Part shown: positions 27,194 through 35,400 of the stretch, piece after piece | Layout of the letters: the number at the start of each line of letters is the position of its first letter | How positions within the stretch are numbered: position 1 is the stretch's first letter | Position numbers and translations under genes: made by a program | Assembly: GCF_004362895.1 (NCBI RefSeq) | Contig: NZ_SNXI01000003.1 | Span: 124,001-188,000, forward strand | DNA: 64,000 nucleotides | Origin: Idiomarina aquatica | GTDB taxonomy: Bacteria > Pseudomonadota > Gammaproteobacteria > Enterobacterales > Alteromonadaceae | Direction of reading: 5' to 3' | The notes under the pieces: generated by a model | The model's input: the letters and a program-made list of their open reading frames with translations, nothing else | Databases searched by the model: none | What the model was told of the DNA's origin: nothing

Positions 27194-28654
27194 ATGCAGC
27201 AACACGTTCACGTAGTGATCAATGATATCGACGACTGGCAACCCTATTACCCCAGCCAATCGTTGTTAACGGCTAACGAATATTTGAGTACGCAAAAAAG
27301 TAAAGCGCGCTCGCATATTGTCAACTTATGTAATGACCTCAGCTATTTGTCCACCGGCTACTATGTTAGCTTGCTGGGCGAGGCTCGTGGGCAACGTGTG
27401 CTGCCATCGGTAACCACGATCAATGACTTAAATAATTTTCGTCACTACCAGCTGTTGACGAATGTGCTGGATAAAACAGCGTCTAAGTATCTTCTTAACT
27501 ATACCGATAATACGCTCGAATTGATCATTTGTTTTGGCGTCTCTCCCATTGCCGCCTTTGCTGGTTTTGCGCGACAATTATTCGAACGCTATCCCTGCCC
27601 GATTCTGCGGGTACAGTTGCGCCACGAGAGCCGTTGGTATATTCACTCGCTCACCGCGGGGCAACTCAATCAACTATCTGATGAGCAACAAACGTTTTTT
27701 GGCGATTCGCTCGACGCCTTTAATAAACGCGTGTGGCGAAAAGCTCGTGCCAAAAAGGAATACCGTTACGACTTAGCGATTCTTTATAACCCTGACGAAG
27801 CCATACCAACCAGTGATAAAAAAGCACTAACACAGTTTATTAAAGCAGCGAAAGAGGCGGACATTGAGGCGGAACTGATAACAGCTGAGGATTACAGTCG
27901 CTTATTAGAGTTTGATGCGCTATTTATTCGTGAAACTACGCGCATAAATCATTATACCTACCACTTTGCTAAAAAAGCCGAAGCGAATGGCATGGTCGTC
28001 ATCGACCATCCAGAATCCATTGTGAAGTGCGCTAATAAAGTGTTCTTAAAAGAGCTGTTAGAACAGCATAATGTCGGTATGCCTAAAACCGAACTGCTGC
28101 TAAGTGGTACTTCCCTTAATTATGCCGCGTTAGGTGAGTCGCTGGGTTATCCCGTTGTGCTCAAAATTCCGGATGGTTCGTTTTCGATTGGTGTCGAGAA
28201 AGCCGATAACGCTGAAGAATTTGAGCAGGTAGCCAATAAGCTCTTTGAACAGTCGACTATTTTGCTGGCACAGGAGTTTCTTAAAACCGATTATGACTGG
28301 CGTATTGGTGTACTTAACAACCGTCCGATATACGCTTGCCAATATTTTATGGCACGCAACCATTGGCAGATTTATAACCATAAAGAGTCGTCAGCGCGTG
28401 CCAAGAGTGGTTCGTTCGAGACTTTTGGGGTTCATCAGGCCCCCAAAGACGTGGTTAAAGTCGCTTTGCAGGCAACCCGGCTGATTGGCGATGGCTTATA
28501 TGGGGTTGATGTAAAAATGACCCGTGATGGTCCGGTGATTATCGAGATTAATGATAATCCATCAATTGAGTCAGGCGTTGAGGATAAGCATTTAGGCTAC
28601 GAACTTTACCGCCTTATCATGGCAGATTTCGGACGTCGACTGGATGAGCAATAA
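27194..28654 (+). CDS. RimK-like ATP-grasp ligase
   Basis: Protein of 486 residues. I start at MQQHVHVVINDIDDW because this matches the usual family N-terminus, although no strong ribosome site precedes it. Residues ~1-215 are the N-terminal domain of the long RimK family. The C-terminal ATP-grasp domain has GMVVIDHPESIVKCANK, GYPVVLKIPDGSFSIG, QEFLKTDYDWRIGVLN and the metal site IEINDNPSIESG. Such enzymes join an amino acid, often glutamate, to a carboxylate. The acceptor is unknown. It overlaps a GNAT gene by 11 nt, the gene partnership usual for this family. Confidence 0.87.
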   Translation: MQQHVHVVINDIDDWQPYYPSQSLLTANEYLSTQKSKARSHIVNLCNDLSYLSTGYYVSLLGEARGQRVLPSVTTINDLNNFRHYQLLTNVLDKTASKYLLNYTDNTLELIICFGVSPIAAFAGFARQLFERYPCPILRVQLRHESRWYIHSLTAGQLNQLSDEQQTFFGDSLDAFNKRVWRKARAKKEYRYDLAILYNPDEAIPTSDKKALTQFIKAAKEADIEAELITAEDYSRLLEFDALFIRETTRINHYTYHFAKKAEANGMVVIDHPESIVKCANKVFLKELLEQHNVGMPKTELLLSGTSLNYAALGESLGYPVVLKIPDGSFSIGVEKADNAEEFEQVANKLFEQSTILLAQEFLKTDYDWRIGVLNNRPIYACQYFMARNHWQIYNHKESSARAKSGSFETFGVHQAPKDVVKVALQATRLIGDGLYGVDVKMTRDGPVIIEINDNPSIESGVEDKHLGYELYRLIMADFGRRLDEQ

Positions 28655-29111
28655 CCCGACCATCAGACGCGCAACAGCCGATGACCTGGATAGCCTGGTG
28701 CGGCTTGAACAAAGAACCTTTGATTACAGCCGCATTAGTCGTCGTAACTTTAGGCGACTGATGCAATCCCCGTCTGCACATTTTTGGGTTGTCATTGAGC
28801 AACAAAATGTCATTGCTTATGCCGTTGCATTAAGCCGCAGCAATAGCCGGTACTGGCGTGTGTACTCGTTAGCTGTAGACATGCATCATCGCGGCAGGGG
28901 GTTGGCACGAGCGATGTTAGAACACGTTATTATTGAAGCTAAAAAGGCGCAGTGTCGCGGACTATCACTGGAAGTGAAGTCTGATAACCGCGCCGCTATT
29001 GCGCTGTACCAACACTATCACTTTGAGACCATCGACTTGCTGCCCGGCTATTACGATGACGGCACCGATGGTCTTAAAATGCGTGTTACTTTTGGTCTGG
29101 AAAATCACTAA
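28644..29111 (+). CDS. GNAT acetyltransferase (RimI-like)
   Basis: GNAT-family N-acetyltransferase of 155 residues. The acetyl-CoA-binding motif A is SLAVDMHHRGRGLARAMLEHV, followed by SDNRAAIALYQHYHF. It overlaps the RimK-like gene by 11 nt and so is probably translationally coupled. In many relatives the RimK-linked GNAT is fused to a C39-like peptidase domain; that second domain is absent here. The last 26 nt overlap the convergent glycerophosphodiesterase gene. The substrate is unknown. Confidence 0.87.
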   Translation: MSNNPTIRRATADDLDSLVRLEQRTFDYSRISRRNFRRLMQSPSAHFWVVIEQQNVIAYAVALSRSNSRYWRVYSLAVDMHHRGRGLARAMLEHVIIEAKKAQCRGLSLEVKSDNRAAIALYQHYHFETIDLLPGYYDDGTDGLKMRVTFGLENH

Positions 29112-30132
29112 AGGCGCCAACTGCACCTGCTTTTTTTAACCATTCACGTAATTGCTTATGGGAGCTTACGCCGTCCGGCAAATCGTCAGCGCGCAAGGTA
29201 TATACGAACACCGGTAATTTAGCGCGACTGGCATCATCCAAAATACCACTCCACTGCGGTTCACCGTCTTTTACACCGACCAACACGTGATCTAACCATA
29301 CCCCAATAGAGTCGGCATAAGCGGACAACGATTCCAGCCCGGCGTATGTTTTCATCGCATCATAGTCAACATCGCTCTCGTTCCAGCTATTGTCTGCTAT
29401 TAGCTGAACCAACGGATAGTTAACGTGAAACTCTCGCTTCAAGCGCCGCAATGTCTCTGGATTAAACGATTGCAGATAAATAGGCGTCGGCAACGCATCA
29501 TCTTTATAGCCCGCCTCTTCTAATACCCGCATTGTTGACGCTGTAATATCGTAGTCTTGTTGGTGGTACCAACGTGGTGCTTTGATTTCAACGTACACGC
29601 CGGTGTTAGTATCTCTGACCCGGTTCATCTCCTGAATCAGACTCAGGTTCTCTGCTAACGTTTGAATTTTAAAGGTTAGGTCAGATGCACTGAATCGAGC
29701 GGGGTAAACACGCTCACCCGCCTCGTTATGGCGGGCTGACAAGGTCAGCTGCTGCAAATGATTTAAGGTGAAATCAACAACGTAGTAGCGGCCATCGGGA
29801 CGATGGCGATCAGGGAAAACCTCTGCCACATTCGAAATCGCATCAAGGTATATATCATGCAGAACAACCGGAATGCCATCACGACTTAACTGCACGTCTT
29901 GTTCAATGTAATCGGCACCCAGCGCATGCGCCATCACGGTAGCCTCGCGACTATGCTCCGGCAGGTAGCCCGACGCTCCCCGGTGAGCCACGTCAATAAA
30001 GTCAGGTACCGAGAGCGTCTTTAATGAACCGACTTCGGCAGCTGCATCCATCGATTGCATGCTGGCGGCAACAACACTCTGCGCAGCCACCAACAAACAC
30101 GAAAAAACACCAACTGCTAACTTGAGCCGCAT
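29086..30132 (-). CDS. Periplasmic glycerophosphodiester phosphodiesterase (GlpQ-like)
   Basis: Hydrolyses glycerophosphodiesters to glycerol-3-phosphate and an alcohol. It has about 348 residues. I start at the ATG giving MRLKLAVGVF, because the GTG three codons earlier overlaps the likely ribosome site. A signal peptide ends near residue 22. Catalytic motifs are VAHRGASGYLPEHSREA and DYIEQDVQLSRDGIPVVLHD. The C-terminal GAFSDFPD is also typical. The closest known type is E. coli GlpQ rather than cytosolic UgpQ. It starts 12 nt after the cysteine-synthase-like gene stop. Confidence 0.92.
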   Translation of the reverse strand: MRLKLAVGVFSCLLVAAQSVVAASMQSMDAAAEVGSLKTLSVPDFIDVAHRGASGYLPEHSREATVMAHALGADYIEQDVQLSRDGIPVVLHDIYLDAISNVAEVFPDRHRPDGRYYVVDFTLNHLQQLTLSARHNEAGERVYPARFSASDLTFKIQTLAENLSLIQEMNRVRDTNTGVYVEIKAPRWYHQQDYDITASTMRVLEEAGYKDDALPTPIYLQSFNPETLRRLKREFHVNYPLVQLIADNSWNESDVDYDAMKTYAGLESLSAYADSIGVWLDHVLVGVKDGEPQWSGILDDASRAKLPVFVYTLRADDLPDGVSSHKQLREWLKKAGAVGAFSDFPDQK

Positions 30133-30144
30133 TAGCCTCACCTT

Positions 30145-31212
30145 TTATTTACCGCGCGCTGCTTGCCCGCGCCAATGTGTTGATATGATTTTATCACCCA
30201 AGTTGCCATAGCGCTCGAGCAATTGTTCAATGGGCTCAGGCTGTGGGTTAAGACCACGGCCTTTTAAGTAGGCTTCATTGTACAGCTTACTTGCTGATCT
30301 CTCGCCCAGGTCACAGGCAAAGGTAACAATGCGCTGGCCTTTGCCTTTATGCAACGCCGCAGCCAGTGCCGCGGCAACATTTAATGCAGAACTGCTGCCC
30401 AACACAATGCCATCCTGTTCACGCAAATAGCGTGACAAGGTAACCAAGTCCTGATCCGGCAAATTAACGGCATGATCAATCTTTGCCTGATTAAAGTTCT
30501 CGACTAACCGCATTATGCCGATTCCTTCGGTCATCGAGCCGCCTTCAGATACATAGTCACCTGACTTTAAGAACTCGAATATACCGGAGCCGTCCGGGTC
30601 AGCCAGCCAGACATCAACGTTTTCATCCTGTTCTTTAAAAAACATCGAGTTGCCGCCGATGGTTCCACCGGTACCTGCGACCGATACAAAGGTATCAATT
30701 CGACCCTCCATCTGTTGCCAGATTTCAGGGCCGGTGTGCAAGTAATGGGCACGTGCATTACTGGTGTTTTCAAACTGATTAGCCCACCAGTAATCGTCAC
30801 GTTCTTCGGCTATACGGCGGGCTGTGTGGTAAAAATGATTTTCGTTTTTAAACGGCACCGGGTCGACAGCCATCAGCTCGCCACCATGTAAGGCGATCAT
30901 GCGTTCCTTTTCCGGCGATTGGTCATTCGGCATAACAGCCAGCATATTCAAGCCGTAAGACTTTGCCACCAGCGCCAAGCCAATACCTGTATTGCCCGCT
31001 GTTCCTTCAACTACCGTCATACCCGGACGTAATTCGTCGCGCTCAAAAGCGTCTTCGATGAGCTGCTTAGCGGCACGATCTTTAATCGACCCGCCCGGAT
31101 TTTGAAATTCACACTTTAAGAAAATATCACTACCGGTAAGCTTGGATAGCGACGGAATTTTTACCAGATCAGTTTGCCCAATCAAGTCACTCATGCGCTG
31201 GCCTACTAACAT
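30145..31212 (-). CDS. PLP-dependent cysteine synthase-like enzyme
   Basis: Fold-type II PLP enzyme of the CysK/CBS family, 355 residues. The ATG giving MLVGQRMSDLIG has a GAGAGG ribosome site; a GTG 16 codons upstream is an alternative. The PLP lysine is in NPGGSIKDRAA, the phosphate cup is SVAGTGGTIGG, and the asparagine loop is EGTAGNTGIGLA. The form with a long C-terminal tail (KLYNEAYLKGRGL) matches a subgroup distinct from CysK/CysM, usually called cysteine synthase A-like. Whether it makes cysteine, degrades it to sulfide or uses another substrate cannot be told from sequence. Confidence 0.87.
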   Translation of the reverse strand: MLVGQRMSDLIGQTDLVKIPSLSKLTGSDIFLKCEFQNPGGSIKDRAAKQLIEDAFERDELRPGMTVVEGTAGNTGIGLALVAKSYGLNMLAVMPNDQSPEKERMIALHGGELMAVDPVPFKNENHFYHTARRIAEERDDYWWANQFENTSNARAHYLHTGPEIWQQMEGRIDTFVSVAGTGGTIGGNSMFFKEQDENVDVWLADPDGSGIFEFLKSGDYVSEGGSMTEGIGIMRLVENFNQAKIDHAVNLPDQDLVTLSRYLREQDGIVLGSSSALNVAAALAAALHKGKGQRIVTFACDLGERSASKLYNEAYLKGRGLNPQPEPIEQLLERYGNLGDKIISTHWRGQAARGK

Positions 31213-31297
31213 TGGCGCCCTCTCACGTTGATATGTTCGTTCAATATAGTATCTCGTCACTCTGTTATTGGTTCAACTAACTTTGCGTTATAAGCCA

Positions 31298-31314
31298 TGC
31301 ACATCTGCGGTGCA
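31298..31314 (+). promoter_or_regulatory. NtrC-type enhancer site upstream of glnK
   Basis: The 17-nt sequence TGCACATCTGCGGTGCA closely fits the NtrC consensus TGCAC-N6-GGTGCA type. It lies about 83 nt before the -24 element of the glnK promoter, a usual enhancer distance. A second partial site (TGCACC...GATGCA, 31317-31332) follows directly. Confidence 0.7.
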
Positions 31315-31396
31315 ACTGCACCGCAGGATGCACCAGCTCGGTTCCGGGTAAATTCAAAAAATTACAATAATCTTTTATTTTTCAAAGCATTATAGT

Positions 31397-31413
31397 TTGG
31401 CACGACAATTGTA
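31397..31413 (+). promoter_or_regulatory. Sigma-54 promoter of glnK-amtB
   Basis: TTGGCACG-ACAA-TTGT matches the -24/-12 consensus TGGCACG-N4-TTGC with one change in the -12 element and correct spacing. Transcription should start near 31425, about 25 nt before the glnK ATG. NtrC sites upstream complete a nitrogen-limitation promoter. Confidence 0.8.
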
Positions 31414-31450
31414 ACGCTAGTCATCGTTAGTCCATATCCAGGAGACAACA

Positions 31451-31789
31451 ATGAAAATGGTCGTTGCATTAATTAAACCTTTTAAACTCGATGACGTGCG
31501 TCGCGCGCTGGCCGATATCGGCTGCACCGGCATGACGATATCCGAAGCGCGTGGATTTGGCCGGCAAAAGGGGCATACCGAACTATACCGCGGAGCCGAA
31601 TACCAAATCGATTTTTTACCCAAGATCCGCATTGAGATAGCGGTCGCTAATGACATGGAGGAGCGCGTAACCGAGGCGATAGCTGAACATGCTCATACCG
31701 GCAACATTGGCGACGGCAAAGTATTTGTTTGGGAACTGACACACTGTACCCGCATTCGCACCGGCGAAACTGATCAGCAAGCGCTGTAA
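31451..31789 (+). CDS. glnK: Nitrogen regulatory protein P-II
   Basis: Trimeric P-II signal protein of 112 residues that reports nitrogen and carbon status. The T-loop has the uridylylated Tyr at position 51 (RGAEYQIDF). The C-terminal signature GNIGDGKVFV is intact. It is followed by amtB after 10 nt, and a sigma-54/NtrC promoter lies upstream, so it is the GlnK paralogue that gates AmtB rather than housekeeping GlnB. Confidence 0.95.
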   Translation: MKMVVALIKPFKLDDVRRALADIGCTGMTISEARGFGRQKGHTELYRGAEYQIDFLPKIRIEIAVANDMEERVTEAIAEHAHTGNIGDGKVFVWELTHCTRIRTGETDQQAL

Positions 31790-31799
31790 GGAGCAGATA

Positions 31800-32969
31800 A
31801 TGGAATCAACTAACCTGGCTTTTGCCCTTGATACATTTTACCTGTTAATATCCGGTGCCTTAGTTATGTGGATGGCCGCAGGCTTTGCCATGTTGGAAGC
31901 CGGGCTGGTAAGGGCTAAGAATACCACTGAGATTTTAACTAAAAATATCACCCTCTATGCACTGGCTTGTGTCTGTTATTTACTCATCGGCTATCAGCTC
32001 ATGTACGGCGAGGGCGGTTCTGATACCTACGCTGACGCCGCGGACTTTTTCTTTCAAAGTGTTTTTGTGGCAACCGCTCTTTCTATTGTTTCCGGTGCGG
32101 TTGCTGAGCGCATGAAGCTCATTAGTTTCTTGTTGTTTAGCATCGTCCTGGCCGCCTTTCTATATCCAGTTCAGGGCGCATGGAGTTGGGGCGGAGGCTT
32201 TTTATCAGCATGGGGATTCGTTGACTTTGCGGGTTCGGGCATTGTTCACTTAGCCGGCGCCGCTGCTGCGCTAGCTGGTGTTATTGTGTTGGGCCCACGC
32301 CGCGGTAAATACAAAGACGGCAAACCGCAGGCCTTTCCGGGTGCCAATATGCCACTGGCTGCATTAGGCACCTTTATCTTGTGGTTTGGCTGGTTTGGTT
32401 TTAATGGCGGCTCGCAGTTACAATTAAGCGGAGCAGGTAATGCTGATGCCATTGCGCTGATTTTTGTAAACACGAATAGTGCGGCGGCGGCCGGTACCTT
32501 AGGCGCACTGCTATTAACCAAACTAACAGCCAAAAAAGCCGACCTTACCATGATCCTAAATGGTGCGTTAGTCGGTTTAGTGGCGATAACCGCGCAACCT
32601 GCCACACCATCCCCTGAACTCGCTGCCGTTTTCGGTTTCGTTGCGGGCTTAGTCGTCGTGGTATCAATTCTATTGTTCGACAAAATACGCATTGATGACC
32701 CTGTCGGCGCGCTCTCGGTACACGGTGTTGGCGGCATTTTTGGCTTGCTGATTGTGCCGCTTAGTGACAGCACAGCCACCTTTAGCGGACAACTCAGCGG
32801 AGCCGCGGTTATCTTCGCATGGATGTTTTTTACCAGCCTGGCCGTGTGGTGGATTCTGCACAAAATTATCGGCATTCGTGTTTCGAAGGAACAGGAGTAC
32901 CAAGGTGCTGACAGCGTCGACTGTGGCGTTGAAGCCTATCCCGAATTTGTTCGCTCAAGTCCACGGTAA
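31800..32969 (+). CDS. amtB: Ammonium transporter
   Basis: Inner-membrane ammonium channel of 389 residues with about 11 helices. Family landmarks are the twin-histidine region DFAGSGIVHLAGAAAALAG, FGWFGFNGGSQL and SVHGVGGIFGLL. There is no obvious cleaved signal peptide, as in the shorter Amt group. It is co-transcribed with glnK, which blocks it when nitrogen is plentiful. Little lies between its stop and cfa (124 nt). Confidence 0.95.
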   Translation: MESTNLAFALDTFYLLISGALVMWMAAGFAMLEAGLVRAKNTTEILTKNITLYALACVCYLLIGYQLMYGEGGSDTYADAADFFFQSVFVATALSIVSGAVAERMKLISFLLFSIVLAAFLYPVQGAWSWGGGFLSAWGFVDFAGSGIVHLAGAAAALAGVIVLGPRRGKYKDGKPQAFPGANMPLAALGTFILWFGWFGFNGGSQLQLSGAGNADAIALIFVNTNSAAAAGTLGALLLTKLTAKKADLTMILNGALVGLVAITAQPATPSPELAAVFGFVAGLVVVVSILLFDKIRIDDPVGALSVHGVGGIFGLLIVPLSDSTATFSGQLSGAAVIFAWMFFTSLAVWWILHKIIGIRVSKEQEYQGADSVDCGVEAYPEFVRSSPR

Positions 32970-33093
32970 TTGCCGACATAGTTGCTCCCATCGGGCTGAG
33001 CGTTGTCATAAGTTGTACATCCTGTTAGCGTATTCCTGTTGAATGCGCTAATTTTTTAACCATAACAACAACATTCTCAAAAAAGGGAATCAC

Positions 33094-34209
33094 ATGGCAA
33101 CCTCGAAAGCTTATGTGGAAGAGCTGTTAGCTCGCGCCGATATCCGTATCAATGGCGAACGCCCATGGGATATGCAGGTGCATGATGAAAGCGTTTTTGA
33201 TCAGGCACTCTCGCGGGGCAATCTAGGCCTGGGAGAATCTTATATGGCAGGGCTTTGGGACGTTGCCAAGCTGGACCAGTTTTTTCACCGGCTGCTTCGT
33301 TCCGGGGTTCAACACGAAGTTAATCCGGCGCGGCTGATATTTCATTCCCTGAAAGCGCGTATGTTTAACTTACAGGACAGCAAGCGAGCCTGGGAAGTCG
33401 GCCAACACCATTACGACATCGGTAATCAGCTTTATCAACACATGCTGGATCCACGTATGGTTTACACCTGCGGCTACTGGCGTCACAGCGATAACCTGAA
33501 TGACGCGCAGCGGGATAAATTAGAGCTATGCTGCCAAAAGCTCGGCCTAAAGCCCGGCATGCGGGTATTGGATATAGGCTGTGGCTGGGGCAGTTTTATG
33601 CAATATGCAGCTGAGAATTACCAGGTCGAATGTGTTGGCGTAACCATATCTAAAGAGCAGGTTGCATTGGGCCAACAACGGTGTGAAGGGTTACCGGTTG
33701 AATTTAGACTGCAAGACTATCGGGACCTCGACGAACGCTTCGATCGTATCATCAGCCTGGGTATGTTCGAACATGTTGGACAAAAAAACTACGACGACTA
33801 CATGACCGTCGCCCAACGCTGCCTCAAAGAGGATGGGTTATTTTTACTACACTCCATCGGCAAGAATGTATCCGATACTGCCGCCGACCCCTGGATTAGT
33901 CGTTATATCTTCCCTAACGGCGAGATCCCCTCTATCGCACAAATTGGACAGGCTATTGAAGAGCGCTTTGTATGCGAAGACGTGCATAATTTCGGTGCTG
34001 ACTATGACAGAACATTAATGGCCTGGTTTGCCAACTTTGATCAGGCCTGGCCGGAAATCAAAGGCGATTTTGACGATAACTTCTACCGCATGTGGACTTA
34101 CTACCTGCTGTCCTGCGCAGGCGCATTCCGCGCCCGCGATATCCAGCTATGGCAGTGGGTGTTATCACCGCAAGGCCTTGAGGGGGGATACGAACGGCCT
34201 TTTTACTGA
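33094..34209 (+). CDS. cfa: Cyclopropane-fatty-acyl-phospholipid synthase
   Basis: SAM-dependent enzyme that adds a methylene bridge across cis double bonds of membrane phospholipid acyl chains. It has 371 residues, typical length. The SAM-binding motif is VLDIGCGWGSFMQYAAE near residue 155. Other family segments are SKEQVALG, GMFEHVGQKNYDDYM and SIGKNVSDTAADPWISRYIFPNG. It ends 2 nt before the convergent AI-2E exporter family gene. In other gammaproteobacteria it is a stationary-phase and acid-stress gene; no promoter signature was confirmed here. Confidence 0.95.
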   Translation: MATSKAYVEELLARADIRINGERPWDMQVHDESVFDQALSRGNLGLGESYMAGLWDVAKLDQFFHRLLRSGVQHEVNPARLIFHSLKARMFNLQDSKRAWEVGQHHYDIGNQLYQHMLDPRMVYTCGYWRHSDNLNDAQRDKLELCCQKLGLKPGMRVLDIGCGWGSFMQYAAENYQVECVGVTISKEQVALGQQRCEGLPVEFRLQDYRDLDERFDRIISLGMFEHVGQKNYDDYMTVAQRCLKEDGLFLLHSIGKNVSDTAADPWISRYIFPNGEIPSIAQIGQAIEERFVCEDVHNFGADYDRTLMAWFANFDQAWPEIKGDFDDNFYRMWTYYLLSCAGAFRARDIQLWQWVLSPQGLEGGYERPFY

Positions 34210-34211
34210 TT

Positions 34212-35267
34212 TTAACCTGACTGCCCGTCAACGTTAAATTCACGCATGAAAATATCCCAAAACGCCATAAACAGGGCCGCTACCAGCGGCCCAATCACGA
34301 ACCCTGTGATACCGAACAGTGATAGTCCGCCCAGGGTTGAAAATAAAACAATATAATCAGGCAGTTTGGTATCGCGACCCACTAGTAAGGGCCGCAAAAT
34401 ATTGTCGGCTAAGCCAATAACCACCGCACCGTAAGTGATCAATACGACGCCTTCCCATACACTACCCGTAGCAAGCAAATAAACAGCTACCGGCAACCAA
34501 ACAATGCCGGCACCAACGGCTGGGATAAGCGATAAAAAGGCCATCACCACACCCCAAAGCAATGCCCCCGGAATACCGAGAATCGCAAATATTATACCGC
34601 CCAGTGCGCCCTGCACCATGGCGACAACAATATTGCCTTTTACCGTGGCCCGGGTTACCTCTGCGAACTTGCCAAACAATTCGCGTTCACGTTGATCTCC
34701 CAGCGGTAACGCTCGCACCATTAAATTAATCAATAAATGCCCGTCACGTAGTAAAAAGAACACCAGGTAAATCATTAACGCAACGCTCACCACAAAACTA
34801 AAGGTGTTCTGCCCCACCGTCAGCGCTTGTTCTGCCAGTGTGCGGCTGGCACTTACCGCGAACTCAGAAATTTTCTGGCGCAGGTTATCGGTTTCTATAC
34901 CGAGTTTTTCCAGTAACTCCGGAATAAACGGAAAGGCCGTCTCTATCTGCTGAATAAACTGACCGGGGCGAATCTCGCCCGAATCTACTTTCTGATAAAA
35001 CTGAACACCTTCCTGAATAAAGGAATAAGCGATGCCCAACACGGGTATCACCACAATCACAACGGCAATGAGCAATGTTAATAGCGCGTTGCGGTTGGGC
35101 TTGTCACCCAAAGAATGTTGTAACTTACGTTGTAATGGGTAAAAAATTACCGCCACCGCGCAAGCCCAGAAAATCGACATCCAGAAAGGTTTAAGCACCC
35201 ATAAAAACGCGATGCTTACCAGCAGTAGCATAATGATAAATGAACGCGTTTCTAACTTGTCTTTCAT
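34212..35267 (-). CDS. AI-2E transporter family membrane protein (PerM/YdiK-like)
   Basis: Polytopic inner-membrane protein of 351 residues with about seven to eight hydrophobic segments. The family segments are PLQRKL, GALLWGVVMAFLSLIPAVGAGIVWLPVA, IGLADNILRPLLVGRDTKLPDYIVL and GLSLFGITGFVIGPLVAALF. Members include the AI-2 exporter TqsA and Na+/H+ antiporters, so the transported species is uncertain. It is convergent with cfa. Confidence 0.9.
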   Translation of the reverse strand: MKDKLETRSFIIMLLLVSIAFLWVLKPFWMSIFWACAVAVIFYPLQRKLQHSLGDKPNRNALLTLLIAVVIVVIPVLGIAYSFIQEGVQFYQKVDSGEIRPGQFIQQIETAFPFIPELLEKLGIETDNLRQKISEFAVSASRTLAEQALTVGQNTFSFVVSVALMIYLVFFLLRDGHLLINLMVRALPLGDQRERELFGKFAEVTRATVKGNIVVAMVQGALGGIIFAILGIPGALLWGVVMAFLSLIPAVGAGIVWLPVAVYLLATGSVWEGVVLITYGAVVIGLADNILRPLLVGRDTKLPDYIVLFSTLGGLSLFGITGFVIGPLVAALFMAFWDIFMREFNVDGQSG

Positions 35268-35400
35268 TAAAGTTTCCTTTAAAACGTACGTTATACTGTT
35301 GTAATTATGATATTACGCATGCTAAATGCTTGACACAACGCAACTTAATTAACACTCTGTAACCGTATATAGAACAAAAAGGTTAGTCTACTTAACAACA

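Noticed and set aside
30145-31212. Inclusion of the cysteine-synthase-like gene in the sulfide regulon
   Set aside because: No copy of the shared palindromic motif was seen upstream, and the substrate cannot be told from sequence.
32246-32875. 209-codon minus-strand frame
   Set aside because: Antisense to amtB, rich in Pro/Ala/Lys, no recognisable motif or ribosome site.
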